From the NCBI GenBank assembly GCA_019636335.1, contig JAHBXR010000002.1:186001-250000 (forward strand): 64,000 nucleotides of DNA. The letters run 5' to 3'. A program made the position numbers and the translations under genes. Shown here piece by piece: positions 21,799 to 31,041 of the stretch. Position 1 is the first letter of the stretch; every line of letters begins with the position of its first letter. Source of the stretch: Pirellulales bacterium. GTDB lineage: Bacteria > Planctomycetota > Planctomycetia > Pirellulales > JAEUIK01. The notes under the pieces were generated by a model. The model was given only the letters and a program-made list of their open reading frames with translations. It did not search any database and was not told where the DNA came from.

Positions 21799-22740
21799 TT
21801 ATTCCGGCACGGGCACTTCCGCGATCAGGCGCGCGACCACCGATTCGACGGCATCGCGCTGGCCGCCGTGCAGATAGCCCTTGCTGATCACGCGGTGCGC
21901 CAGCACGGGCAGCGCCAACTGCTTGACGTCGTCGGGGATGACATAGTCGCGCCCTTCGACCAGTGCCAGCGATTGCACGGCACGATAGAGCGAGAGCGCG
22001 CCACGCGTGCTGATACCGACGTGCAGCTCGTCGCTCGTACGCGTCGCCTCGGCAATGTCGAGGATGTAATCGGCGATGGCCTCGTCGACCGCGACGCGCC
22101 GCACGGCCGTCTGCAGCTCGACCACCTGATCGCAAGTGAGCGCCGGCTCGAGGTGATCGACGGGCTCGCCCGCCCGGTGCATGGCCAGCACCTGGCGTTC
22201 GTCGTCCCGTCCCGGGTACCCCAGCCGCGTGCGAAGCAGGAAGCGATCCAACTGGTTCTCGGGCAATGGGTAGGTGCCTTCGAACTCGAAGGGGTTCTGC
22301 GTGGCGATCACCATGAAGGGATGGGGCAGCGTGTGGGTCGTGCCATCGACCGAGACACGTGCGTCACTCATCGCCTCGAGCAAGGCACTTTGCGTGCGCG
22401 GCGTCGTGCGGTTGATCTCGTCCGCCAGCACGATGTTGGCGAAGATCGGCCCCGGGCTGAAGGTGAACTCGTTCTTCTTCGCGTCGAAGAAGCTCGTCCC
22501 CACGATGTCGCTGGGAAGCAAGTCGGGGGTGAATTGAATGCGGCAGAAACGCCCCTCGACACTTTTGGCCAAGGCCTTGCCGACCAACGTCTTGCCGACT
22601 CCCGGCACGTCTTCCAACAGCACGTGCTCGCCGGCCAACAGCGCAACGATACACAGACGCACGACGTCGCTCTTTCCCAGAACGACTTGCGACATATTGG
22701 CTTCGAGAGCCGTGACCAGGCTCTGTACCTCGGTCGACAA
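21799..22740 (-). CDS. MoxR-type AAA+ ATPase
   Basis: The ~313-residue protein has Walker A GVGKTLVGKALA, Walker B VLADEINRT, sensor 1 ATQNP and a lid domain with ISTRGALSLYRAVQ. I chose TTG 22740 (LSTEVQSLVTALEANMSQVVLGK) because GAGGA sits 9 bases upstream and MoxR proteins normally have this helix before VVLGK; ATG 22695 would delete it. The open frame extends further upstream but that part is not protein-like. MoxR proteins are chaperone-like ATPases acting with VWA/DUF58 partners; here it leads the moxR-DUF58-transglutaminase-GTPase operon. Confidence 0.95.
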   Translation of the reverse strand: MSTEVQSLVTALEANMSQVVLGKSDVVRLCIVALLAGEHVLLEDVPGVGKTLVGKALAKSVEGRFCRIQFTPDLLPSDIVGTSFFDAKKNEFTFSPGPIFANIVLADEINRTTPRTQSALLEAMSDARVSVDGTTHTLPHPFMVIATQNPFEFEGTYPLPENQLDRFLLRTRLGYPGRDDERQVLAMHRAGEPVDHLEPALTCDQVVELQTAVRRVAVDEAIADYILDIAEATRTSDELHVGISTRGALSLYRAVQSLALVEGRDYVIPDDVKQLALPVLAHRVISKGYLHGGQRDAVESVVARLIAEVPVPE

Positions 22741-23000
22741 GAGTGGGCTTCCTCTTCTGTCCGTAAGTAGGGCAGCGACGTCACCGGCCAGAGGCCGCCT
22801 GACAATCGTAGTCTTCGGCACCGTCGGCGGTCCACCCCGGGCAACGCCGAAGTCCCCATCGCCGTGATACTTGCTACCCCGATCTTCCCCCGGCGCTGCG
22901 GCAAACTCAAGCTTGTTGCTGACGCGGGCCAGGGGTAAGATCAACGAACGTTGATGTTTGGGGCTTCGCCCGCCGAATCGATCGGACCGAGGACCACGAC

Positions 23001-24446
23001 TTGCCACGCCGCACTCGATATGCGCCAGCGAACGATCGCCCCCGTTCGGGGCGTGCCTCGGCGGGCTGCCACGATTTTGTCCGCCAGGCGAGGGTCGCGC
23101 GGCGCGACTTGCTGGCCGCCGGTGGATTGGGGCTGCTGGGCCTGGGCCTGCCCGGCCTGGTGGCCGCTCGAGAGGCGGCGCCGATGACCGCCGCACGCGG
23201 TTTCGGTCGCGCCAAGAGCTGCATCTTTTTCTTTATGTGGGGTGGGCCGAGTCAGCTCGACACTTTCGATCTGAAGCCGGAGGCCCCGGACGAAGTTCGT
23301 GGCGAATTCAAGCCGGTTTCGACCCGCGTCCCCGGCATCCAGATTTGCGAACACTTCACGCGCCTGACGCAGCACACCGATAAGCTGGCAATCGTTCGCT
23401 CGTTGCACCACACCGACCCGGCGCACCTGTCGAGCGGACATCTAACGGTGACCGGGACGCTGGCCCGCGTGCTCAACAGCGATGCGGACCCCCCCAGCCC
23501 GCAAGACACGCCGCACATCGGCTCGGTCGTTTCGCGTTTGCGACCTTCGCCCGCCGCGCTCCCTTCGTTCGTGACGATGCCGTGGCTCACCGCGCATCCG
23601 GCCGCGCCGGGGGGGCAGGCGCCAGGTCAAACGGCTGGCTGGCTGGGCAAGCGCTACGATCCGCTCATCGCGTCGGGCGATCCGAATGCCGAGGAATGGA
23701 AGATTCCCGAACTGACGCTCGCCGGGGACGTAACGCTCGAACGGCTCGATGATCGCCGCCGCCTGCTCGCCTCGATCGACGAATGCCGCAGCATGATCGA
23801 CAGCGCCGGCGAACCGGCCGACATGGCCGAGCACATGCAGAAGGCGCTCGGGCTGCTCGGCTCGCAGCAGGCGCGCGACGCCTTTGACCTGGCACGGGAA
23901 ACGGCCGAGACGCGCGATCGCTACGGCCGCAACATTCACGGCCAGTGTGCCTTGCTCGCCCGCCGTCTGGTCGAGCATGGCGTGCCGCTGGTCTCGGTGA
24001 ACTGGCACAACGACGGCCAGAATTTCTGGGACACCCACGGCGACAATTTCCGTCGTTTGAAACGCGATTTGATTCCCCCCGCCGATCAGGCCCTTTCGGC
24101 GTTGCTCGAGGATCTCTCGGCCAGCGGGCGACTCGACGAGACGCTAATCGTCTGGGTCGGTGAATTCGGTCGTCGGCCGCAGATTACGCGTGGCAACGCG
24201 GGACGCGAGCATTGGCCCTTCTGCTACAGCGGATTGCTCGCTGGCGGCGGCATCCAGGGGGGGAGTGTCTACGGCGTAAGCGATCGCATCGCGGCCCACC
24301 CCGAGATCGATCCCGTGCGGCCGCAAGACTTCTCGGCCACGGTCTTTCACGCCCTGGGCATCTCGCCCGAGACGTACTTGCACAACGGGCTCGGCCGTCC
24401 GATTCGCGTGTGCGAGGGCAATCCATTGCAAGCGCTGTTCGCCTAG
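23001..24446 (+). CDS. DUF1501 protein, Tat-exported
   Basis: The 481-residue protein belongs to the DUF1501 family (sulfatase/alkaline-phosphatase-like fold) that is abundant in planctomycetes. A twin-arginine-like leader (RRDLLAAGGLGLLGLGLPGLVA, ~33-55) follows a basic N-terminus with four His/Cys residues. Typical features are FFFMWGGPSQLDTFD, LAIVRSLHH, SGHLTVTG, LVSVNWHNDG and WVGEFGRRPQ. TTG 23001 has GAGG 8 bases upstream and is the best start. Most planctomycete DUF1501 genes accompany a DUF1549/DUF1553 cytochrome-like partner, which is absent here; the gene stands alone, divergent from moxR. Substrate unknown. Confidence 0.92.
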   Translation: MPRRTRYAPANDRPRSGRASAGCHDFVRQARVARRDLLAAGGLGLLGLGLPGLVAAREAAPMTAARGFGRAKSCIFFFMWGGPSQLDTFDLKPEAPDEVRGEFKPVSTRVPGIQICEHFTRLTQHTDKLAIVRSLHHTDPAHLSSGHLTVTGTLARVLNSDADPPSPQDTPHIGSVVSRLRPSPAALPSFVTMPWLTAHPAAPGGQAPGQTAGWLGKRYDPLIASGDPNAEEWKIPELTLAGDVTLERLDDRRRLLASIDECRSMIDSAGEPADMAEHMQKALGLLGSQQARDAFDLARETAETRDRYGRNIHGQCALLARRLVEHGVPLVSVNWHNDGQNFWDTHGDNFRRLKRDLIPPADQALSALLEDLSASGRLDETLIVWVGEFGRRPQITRGNAGREHWPFCYSGLLAGGGIQGGSVYGVSDRIAAHPEIDPVRPQDFSATVFHALGISPETYLHNGLGRPIRVCEGNPLQALFA

Positions 24447-24482
24447 CGCGCGGTGCATGATCTGCTACGGAATCTGCTGCGC

Positions 24483-24503
24483 TAGCAGGCTGCGGAAAAA
24501 CTC
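24483..24503. repeat. 21-base interspersed repeat, copy 1
   Basis: TAGCAGGCTGCGGAAAAAC plus TC; an identical 21-base copy is at 55584-55604. Partial similarity continues (GTCCGG, then GCGCTA) to ~24525. It sits 36 bases downstream of the DUF1501 stop. Confidence 0.75.
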
Positions 24504-24522
24504 GACTCGTCCGGCGAGTGCG

Positions 24523-25173
24523 CTACGGATGCACCATCTCGACGAATGCCTGTTGCGTCGCGACCGGATCGAAGGCCACCCGGGCATAGGCCGCCGAGAA
24601 GAGCAGCAGCCCCAGCGCGAGAAGCAACACCCCGCGCGGATCGCGCGCCACGGGCACCTGTGCCAGGCGCGCACGGAGGGCGCGTTCCAGCCGATGCCAG
24701 CCGTCGTAGCGCTGGCGATCGTTCGCCGCCACCAACGCGACGTTGTGCATCGGCGAAAATTCCTCGATGTGCAACTCGACTCCCAAGCGGGGCAGCGACA
24801 AGCTCGCACCGGCCCAGCGTGCGTCGGCGTCGAGTCCCAACGCCACTTCTCCCAAGAGGGGCCGCAACTCGTCGAGCGACACGTTGTAGGCCGTGAGTCG
24901 GGGGCGGGCCGTCAGCACCGCGAGAATCACGAGCAGGAAGTAGCACGCCATCACCAAGGGCCACACATAGACGCCGAACGTGTTCGCCGCGGCCCGCGGC
25001 AGAAACAGCTCGATCGGCCCAATGATGGCGATGCCCGATAGGGCGAGCCCCAGCGCGGCCAGGTCGCGTCCGCCGCTGACGAGGATCGGTCGGCGCGAGA
25101 GCTGCAGCCCCCCCAGCACCACCAGGTAAACGCCCAAGGGCAGCAGGGCGAGGCAGAAACGAAACGGGTCCAT
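24523..25173 (-). CDS. Hypothetical membrane protein
   Basis: From ATG 25173 (MDPFRFCLALLPLGVYLVVLGG) the product is ~216 residues. There are about three N-terminal membrane helices, a cytoplasmic-like domain (~110-180, with SLDELRPLLGEVALGLDADARWAG) and a C-terminal helix (GVLLLALGLLLFSAAYARVAF). I do not recognise a family. Its leader on the minus strand, GGAACAGACT before the ATG, is nearly the same as that of the next membrane-protein gene upstream (GGAACAGACTCT before the ATG). The two genes are probably co-transcribed or share a translational control. Confidence 0.7.
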   Translation of the reverse strand: MDPFRFCLALLPLGVYLVVLGGLQLSRRPILVSGGRDLAALGLALSGIAIIGPIELFLPRAAANTFGVYVWPLVMACYFLLVILAVLTARPRLTAYNVSLDELRPLLGEVALGLDADARWAGASLSLPRLGVELHIEEFSPMHNVALVAANDRQRYDGWHRLERALRARLAQVPVARDPRGVLLLALGLLLFSAAYARVAFDPVATQQAFVEMVHP

Positions 25174-25288
25174 AGTCTGTTCCAAAGGCGGGACGGTGCG
25201 GGGCAGGGGCGATTCTAGTCGAAAAAGGACCGGTGTCGTAGCGGACGCAACGGCCGGGGCGCCGGCGGCGCGCTTTCGCGCCAGAAGC

Positions 25289-25720
25289 TCAGACGCTCGA
25301 ACCGTTTTGCCGCGCGCGCTCGGATCGCTCGACTTCGGCCTGCCAGGCGGCGCGCTCGATGTCGATGGCGTGGCGACGCGTGGCAAAAAAGGTGCGCGTC
25401 GCGAGCACATCGATCCAGGCCAGCGCCGACAACCACAGCACGCAGGCGATGACCATCAGCCAGAAGGCCAGAAAGAACCGGGGCATCGTCTGGTAGGGAA
25501 TCAGGTAGCCCAAGTAAATGGCCACCCCCAGCACTCCCACGAGCGAGCTGGCCTGCATCCTCCGCCGGAACTGCCGCCAACGATAATCGCGCTCGGCGCC
25601 GCGCGGCAGCTCGGCGCGTATCAATCGCCACGAGCGCACGTGCCATGCGACGAGCGCGATCGATACGCTGACCAGGGTCAGCGCCGCGACGAGGGCCAAC
25701 AGATGATCGGCGGCAAGCAT
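25289..25720 (-). CDS. Hypothetical membrane protein
   Basis: From ATG 25720 (MLAADHLLALVAAL) the product is ~143 residues with an N-terminal helix, a basic loop (RSWRLIRAELPRGAERDYRWRQ is the region), two further helices (SSLVGVLGVAIYLGYLI and FFLAFWLMVIACVLWLSAL) and a charged cytoplasmic tail. No family is recognised. The start codon lies within a 10-bp inverted repeat (25719-25752). It is 115 bases upstream of the next hypothetical membrane gene in the same direction and 86 bases downstream of the large surface-protein gene's stop. Confidence 0.7.
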   Translation of the reverse strand: MLAADHLLALVAALTLVSVSIALVAWHVRSWRLIRAELPRGAERDYRWRQFRRRMQASSLVGVLGVAIYLGYLIPYQTMPRFFLAFWLMVIACVLWLSALAWIDVLATRTFFATRRHAIDIERAAWQAEVERSERARQNGSSV

Positions 25721-25752
25721 AGAGTCTGTTCCGGTGCCGAAGCAGACTCTAT
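25719..25752 (-). promoter_or_regulatory. Inverted repeat over the start codon and ribosome-binding region
   Basis: ATAGAGTCTG (25719-25728) and CAGACTCTAT (25743-25752) are perfectly complementary with a 14-base loop. On the transcript the stem contains the AU of the start codon and the loop contains GGAAC, the likely ribosome-binding sequence, so folding would limit translation. Confidence 0.5.
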
Positions 25753-25806
25753 CCTTTCGCCCCATGCGTGGCGATGCAAGCCCCGGACCGCGATCGCGCG
25801 CGTGGT

Positions 25807-28800
25807 TTAGGTCTCGGGCCGCACGACCTTGCCTTGCTGGTACACGCCGATCTCGTCGCGGCCGTCGCCATCCCAGTCGCCGACGACGGGGATGTCGCCC
25901 GGACCACCCAGCTCGTAACGGGCGTCTTCGTCGTCGAGCTGCAGGTTGTGGTTCGTGTCGATGATCCACGTGCCGTGGCGATAGACGCCCACTTCGTCGA
26001 TGCCGTCGCCGTCGAAGTCGCCCACGACCGGACGATCGCCCGGCGCGCCGAAGTCGACGACGCGATCGTCGAGATCCCAGCGGCCGTTGCCGTTATCGTC
26101 GAGAATCCACGTCCCGGAGCGGAACAGGCCGATCGTGGCGATGCCGTCGCCATTCCAGTCGCCGGTGACGGCGACGTCTCCTTCCGAGCCGTAGTGGAAG
26201 ACGTGATCGATCAGATCCTCGCGTACCTTGCCGTGTATGGTGCGCTTCATCGCGCGATTGCCCAGCGTGGCCTTGTCGGGGTCGGGCGGAACGTTCTTTT
26301 GCGCACCGCTCGGTAGGTTCTCGGGATCGGGCAGCCCGGGTTCGTGGACCAGGGCCGCGAGATCGCCCGGCCAGGCGAAGCCAAAGATGCCGATGTCGTC
26401 CTTGCCGTCGCCGTCCCAGTCGCCGACGACCGGTTGATCGGAGGCGGTACCCAGCTTGGCCCACAGGTCGTGCTCGTCCCACTGGCCGTCGCCATCGAGA
26501 TCGAGGAACCACTCGCCATCGACATAGACACCCACTTCGTCGCGTCCGTCGCCGTTCCAGTCGCCCACGACCGGAATGCCCCGTTCCGTGCCGAAGATGT
26601 ACTGCGCCACCGGGGCGCCATCGCGTTCGTGCAATTGCCACAGCGAGTTGTCGAGCGGCAGTCCGGTCCAGGCGTGTACGTTGAAGCGCGAGCTGACCTG
26701 CTGCAGCAGCTCGGTGGCAAACTGATCGGCGCGTGGCCGGCCACCGTTGATGACGCTCAAGTGCCAGGTGTTGCCGATCGTCGAACGCCAGCCGACGCCG
26801 CCAAAGTAGGTCGGACGCACCACGTCGGGCGAGAGGACCGGCGAGTACGTTTGGAACGGCTGCTGCGGTCCGGCGTACTGCGTCGGCCCCGGCACGGTCG
26901 AAGGGGGCGGATTTTGCGGCGGGAAGAAGAGGGGCGTCGAGGTCGTTTCCAACTCCGCGAAGTTGTTCTCGACGCTCACCACGCCCGCCGTCACGGCGAT
27001 CCGCGCGATGGCGTCGTTGTTGGCCGGCACGGTCAGCAGGCTCGCCGCCGACGTATCGCCCTGGTTCACCGCGAAGCCCCCGGTCGAACCGGCGCTGTCG
27101 AGACCGTCGACGTACTTCGTCGGATGGTCTTGCAGCACCGTGTAAACGCCGGGACGCAGGTTGGCGAATTCATAGTAGCCGTTCTTGTCGGTGACGGTGG
27201 TGATCGGGTTGCCGTGGTCGTCGAGGATCGGTTCGCCGAAGGCATTGCCCAATCGCAGCACCACGCCGGCGATCGGCTTGTCGCTGGCGTCACGCGTGAA
27301 GTTGTATCCTTCAGCCTGGGCCAGGCTGAGGACGCCGGCGGCCGAGAGGTTCTTCGCCTGCGAGGGAGACAGCTCGAGCGGGCTGCCATCGACGAAGACG
27401 TAGCCCGAGATCTTCGCGGCCGGGATCTCGCAGAAGTTGTACTCGAAGGCCTTCGTGCCTCCGGTGAGCACGATTTCGGTAATGCGATCGTTCGACGAAT
27501 TCACACCGCCGGCCGTGCCGACCTCTTGCCCGCCGTCGAGGTATTGCGTGGGTTGAATCTCTTCCACGCCGTACGTGCCGGGCATCAAATCGGTGAAAGC
27601 GTATTCACCGTTCGCGTCGGTGACGGTGCTGCGGATGCGGTTGCCCAGGGAATCCAAGAGCCAGATCGTCACTCCGGCCACGGGGGGATCGCCGGGCTCA
27701 TAGGTGCAATCGCCATCGAGCGTGAGATGGACGCGACCGCGGATTTCGGAGCCGAGCAACTCGCCGAAGTTGTAGTCGACCGCCGCCACGCCCGCCGCGA
27801 GCACGATGTGCGTGATCCGGTCGCCGGGGTTCTGCGCCACGCCCCCGACCGAGCCCGGCGTATCGATGCCGTCGAAGTAGCCCGCGGGGTGAACTTCGTT
27901 GACCGAGTAGGTACCGGGATAGAGATCGTAGAAGCCGTAATTGCCCGATGCGTCGGTGACGGTGGTCTTGCCGGTCGGCGCCTGATTGGCGTCGAGCAGT
28001 TGCACGGTCACGCCGGCGATGCCCGGCTCGTTCGCTTCCTTGACGCCGTTGTTGTTCAGGTCGACATAGACCGTGCCCTGGAGGCTGGCGGGGGGGATTT
28101 CGCAGAAGTTGTACTCGACGGCGTTGACGCCGGAGCCGAGGAAGATGTTCGTGATCTTGTCGTTCGTGACGTTGCCCCCGGCGGAGCCGGCCTTTTCGCC
28201 CCCGTCGAGATAACCGGCCGGCTGCGATTCTTCGATGCCGTAGGTGCCGGGCGACAGGTTCGTGAAGACATACTCACCGTTGACGTCGGTGACCGTTTGC
28301 GCGATGCGGTTGCCCGACGTGTCGAGCAGGTAGATGATCACGCCGGCCAACGGCGGATCGGTCGGTTGGTAGTCGCAGTCGCCGTCGAGCGTGAGATAGA
28401 CGCGCCCGCGAATGCTGGCCGATTGCAACTCGCCGAAGTTGTAGTTCACCGCGTTGGCGCCACCCAAGAGCGTGATGCCGTTGATGCGATCGCCGGGGTT
28501 CTGTGCCGAGCCGCCGTGCGAGCCCGGGGTGTCGAGACCGTCGATGTAGCCCGTGGGATGGACCTCGACGACGCTGTACGTCCCGGGTTGCAGATTCTGG
28601 AACGAGTAGTTGCCCGAGGCGTCGGTGACCGTGGTCAGCCCGGTCGGGTTCCCGTTGCTGTCGAGCAGGTGGAGCGTGACGCCGGCGATGCCTGGCTCGC
28701 CCGAGTTGATTTGCCCGTTGTTGTTGTGGTCGACGTAGACCTTGCCCGACAGGCTGGCCGGTGGGATCTCGCAGAAGTTGTACTCGACGGCGTTGACGCC

Positions 28801-30873
28801 GGAGCCGAGCACGATGTTCGTGATCTTGTCGTTGGTGACGTTGCCCCCGACGGAGCCGGCTTTTTCGCCGCCGTCGAAGAAGCCATTGGGCTGGATCTCT
28901 TCGATGCCGTACGTGCCGGGCACGAGATTCGTGAACTGGTACTCGCCGTTGGCATCGGTCACAGTCTGGCCGATGCGGTTCCCCTGCGAATCGAGCAGGT
29001 AGATCACCACGCCGGCCAAGGGGGGATCGGTCGGCTGATAGTCGCAATCGCCGTCGAGCGTTTGATAGACGCGCCCCTTGATGCTGGCCGGGAGCTGCTC
29101 GCTGAAGTTGTACTCGAAGCCGTGCGCGCCGGAGGTGATGACGATGCCGCCGAAGAAGTCGTTCTTCGGAATGACGCCTCCCAGCGTGCCGAGCACGTCG
29201 CCGTGATCGTAGTAGCCGGCCGGCTGCACCTCTTCGACGCCGTACGTGCCCAGCGCCAGGTCGGTGAAGTGGTACTCGCCGTTGGCGTCGGTCAGGGTGC
29301 TCTTGAGGCGGTTGCCCGCGGCGTCGAGGAGCCAGATCGTAACGCCGGCAATCACCGGATCGCCGGGGTGATAGATGAAGTTCGGATCGTCCGAGACATA
29401 GACGCGGCCGTGGATGCTGCCCGGCTTCAACTCGCCGAAGTCGTAGTTGATGCCGGCCTGAGCGCTCCCCAGGAAGATGCCGGTCATCGAATCGCCGGGG
29501 TTCTGCGCGGTGCCGCCGGCATTGCCCGCGGAGTCGAGGCCATCGAGCCAACCGGTGGGGTGCAACTCGGTGACCTTGTAGCTGCCCGGCGCCAGGCCCG
29601 TCACTTCCCAGAAGCCGTTGGCGTCGGTGACGACGACGATCGGCGCCGGGGCTGGCCCGCCATTGGGCAGGAACTGTACTTCGATCGACACGCCGGCAAT
29701 GGCTTCTTCGCCCAGGTCGCGGACGCCGTCGTTGTCGCGATCGTGGTAGACGTGTCCGCTCAGCGAGGCGGGACATGCCTCGGCGAAGTCGTTGTGGACG
29801 CTGTCCTCGCCGCCGTTGACGACGATGCCGGTGATGGCGTCGTTGTTCTTGACGCTGCCGCGCGGCGAGCCGGCGACATTACCGGCCTTGGCGCCGACGC
29901 TGAAGTAACCGTTTGGCTGTGTCTCGCGAACCTCGTACTCGCCGGGGAGCACGCCTTCGAACTTGTAGTAGCCGTTGGCGTCGGTCGTGACGCTCTTGTT
30001 CGTGCTGATGAAATCGTTGCCGACCTTCTGATACAGCGTCAGGTTCACGCCGGCGATGCCAGGATCGCCCCCTTCCTGGCTGTTGTTCAGGTTCATGTCT
30101 TCAAACACTTTGCCGGAGATCGTGATCGGCAGCGGCGTTTGCGTGAGCTTGAAGATCGCGCCGGCGGTGAAATCCTTCAGGTCGTTCGTGGCGGGCGGAA
30201 TGTAGTTGTCTGGCGGCAGGTTCAAACCGAGCCCGGCGGCCGATGCTTGAGCCAGCTTATCGTCATACTCGTCGAGATAGAGATCCTTGCCGTTGATGTC
30301 GAAGTAGTGCGGCGCCGTGAAGAACGCTTGGAACGACGCTCCTTCGAACTCGCGACCTTCGGCGATCGAGTTCGGCTGCAGGAACCCTTGCTCGTCGACG
30401 TCGATCGAAAAGATCAGTAACTCGCCGGCGTCAAAGCCGGAGAAGTCGAGAACCAGTTGCGTACCACCATCCGTTACGCTGATGTTGGTGATCGTGAAGC
30501 CGTTGGCCTGCACCTGGGTGAAGGGGAACGATCCGAACGCTCCCAGTCCGCCGGGCGCGGTATCAAAGAATGTGTCGCCGTTGGTGAGGCCGTTCCCTTC
30601 CTTGTCGCCATCGATCACGATGCGGTCGAGTTGCGTGCCGGGCGCGCCCCCTTGGAAGGTGATGTAGAACTTGTCGCCGGTGGCGTCGTCACCTTCGGCC
30701 CCTTCGTAGTAGACCGATCCAATGTAGATGTCGCTCGCCAGCAGGCGGCGTTCTTCGAGCACGTCGAGCGTGCAGCGGTGCCAGCGTTCGGCATGGGCCT
30801 GGCCCGGGTGAGGGTTGTTACGACCAAACAGGCGCGAGCTCAAGCGCGAGAGGGATGTGCGGATACGGCCCAC
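25807..30873 (-). CDS. Giant surface protein: SdrD_B repeats and FG-GAP-like repeats, planctomycete extracellular motif
   Basis: The 1688-residue protein starts at GTG 30873 with GGAG 8 bases upstream. An N-terminal basic segment ends in VLEERRLLAS (~38-47), the planctomycete extracellular motif (PF07595-like). A domain with GFDAGELLIFSIDVDE (~50-240) precedes nine SdrD_B-type Ig-like modules (~250-1300), each with GxVY...AGVxIxLLD and VTDANGEYxFTNLxPGTY. After a Pro-rich linker, five FG-GAP/integrin-like calcium-binding motifs (DWNGDGRDEVGV type) form the C-terminus. No PEP-CTERM or LPXTG tail is seen. It is probably an exported adhesive or structural surface protein. Confidence 0.93.
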   Translation of the reverse strand: MGRIRTSLSRLSSRLFGRNNPHPGQAHAERWHRCTLDVLEERRLLASDIYIGSVYYEGAEGDDATGDKFYITFQGGAPGTQLDRIVIDGDKEGNGLTNGDTFFDTAPGGLGAFGSFPFTQVQANGFTITNISVTDGGTQLVLDFSGFDAGELLIFSIDVDEQGFLQPNSIAEGREFEGASFQAFFTAPHYFDINGKDLYLDEYDDKLAQASAAGLGLNLPPDNYIPPATNDLKDFTAGAIFKLTQTPLPITISGKVFEDMNLNNSQEGGDPGIAGVNLTLYQKVGNDFISTNKSVTTDANGYYKFEGVLPGEYEVRETQPNGYFSVGAKAGNVAGSPRGSVKNNDAITGIVVNGGEDSVHNDFAEACPASLSGHVYHDRDNDGVRDLGEEAIAGVSIEVQFLPNGGPAPAPIVVVTDANGFWEVTGLAPGSYKVTELHPTGWLDGLDSAGNAGGTAQNPGDSMTGIFLGSAQAGINYDFGELKPGSIHGRVYVSDDPNFIYHPGDPVIAGVTIWLLDAAGNRLKSTLTDANGEYHFTDLALGTYGVEEVQPAGYYDHGDVLGTLGGVIPKNDFFGGIVITSGAHGFEYNFSEQLPASIKGRVYQTLDGDCDYQPTDPPLAGVVIYLLDSQGNRIGQTVTDANGEYQFTNLVPGTYGIEEIQPNGFFDGGEKAGSVGGNVTNDKITNIVLGSGVNAVEYNFCEIPPASLSGKVYVDHNNNGQINSGEPGIAGVTLHLLDSNGNPTGLTTVTDASGNYSFQNLQPGTYSVVEVHPTGYIDGLDTPGSHGGSAQNPGDRINGITLLGGANAVNYNFGELQSASIRGRVYLTLDGDCDYQPTDPPLAGVIIYLLDTSGNRIAQTVTDVNGEYVFTNLSPGTYGIEESQPAGYLDGGEKAGSAGGNVTNDKITNIFLGSGVNAVEYNFCEIPPASLQGTVYVDLNNNGVKEANEPGIAGVTVQLLDANQAPTGKTTVTDASGNYGFYDLYPGTYSVNEVHPAGYFDGIDTPGSVGGVAQNPGDRITHIVLAAGVAAVDYNFGELLGSEIRGRVHLTLDGDCTYEPGDPPVAGVTIWLLDSLGNRIRSTVTDANGEYAFTDLMPGTYGVEEIQPTQYLDGGQEVGTAGGVNSSNDRITEIVLTGGTKAFEYNFCEIPAAKISGYVFVDGSPLELSPSQAKNLSAAGVLSLAQAEGYNFTRDASDKPIAGVVLRLGNAFGEPILDDHGNPITTVTDKNGYYEFANLRPGVYTVLQDHPTKYVDGLDSAGSTGGFAVNQGDTSAASLLTVPANNDAIARIAVTAGVVSVENNFAELETTSTPLFFPPQNPPPSTVPGPTQYAGPQQPFQTYSPVLSPDVVRPTYFGGVGWRSTIGNTWHLSVINGGRPRADQFATELLQQVSSRFNVHAWTGLPLDNSLWQLHERDGAPVAQYIFGTERGIPVVGDWNGDGRDEVGVYVDGEWFLDLDGDGQWDEHDLWAKLGTASDQPVVGDWDGDGKDDIGIFGFAWPGDLAALVHEPGLPDPENLPSGAQKNVPPDPDKATLGNRAMKRTIHGKVREDLIDHVFHYGSEGDVAVTGDWNGDGIATIGLFRSGTWILDDNGNGRWDLDDRVVDFGAPGDRPVVGDFDGDGIDEVGVYRHGTWIIDTNHNLQLDDEDARYELGGPGDIPVVGDWDGDGRDEIGVYQQGKVVRPET
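27751..29088. repeat. Tandem duplication of a 669-bp, two-module unit within the surface-protein gene
   Basis: Two adjacent 669-base units (28420-29088 and 27751-28419 on the minus strand) each encode two SdrD_B modules (223 residues). They share long near-identical stretches such as DGDCDYQPTDPPLAGV and VNAVEYNFCEIPPASL. A further, more divergent start of the same unit follows at 27750 downwards. Confidence 0.8.
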
Positions 30874-31041
30874 GTAACTATCTCCGTGTCGAGTGGGAAG
30901 CCTGTTCGTCGCGTCGTCAGCGGACTGGCGTCGCGAGCTCGTCGTCTCTTGTCATCCGTTGCAAGTCTGGTCGTCTACCCGTTAGTCGCACTGCCGCGAC
31001 CAACGGCGTTGCCGTTGGTGCCCGGCCAGCGGCGCCACGTG

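Noticed and set aside
18928..21877. Antisense frames over the transglutaminase and DUF58 genes, and a 380-codon frame at 20547-21689
   Set aside because: No motif or start; the sense genes account for the DNA.
26344..30420. A 1358-codon open frame on the plus strand
   Set aside because: It is antisense to the SdrD_B surface-protein gene, has repetitive Val/Arg/Glu-rich composition mirroring its modules, no domain signatures and no ribosome-binding site. High GC with biased third positions explains it.
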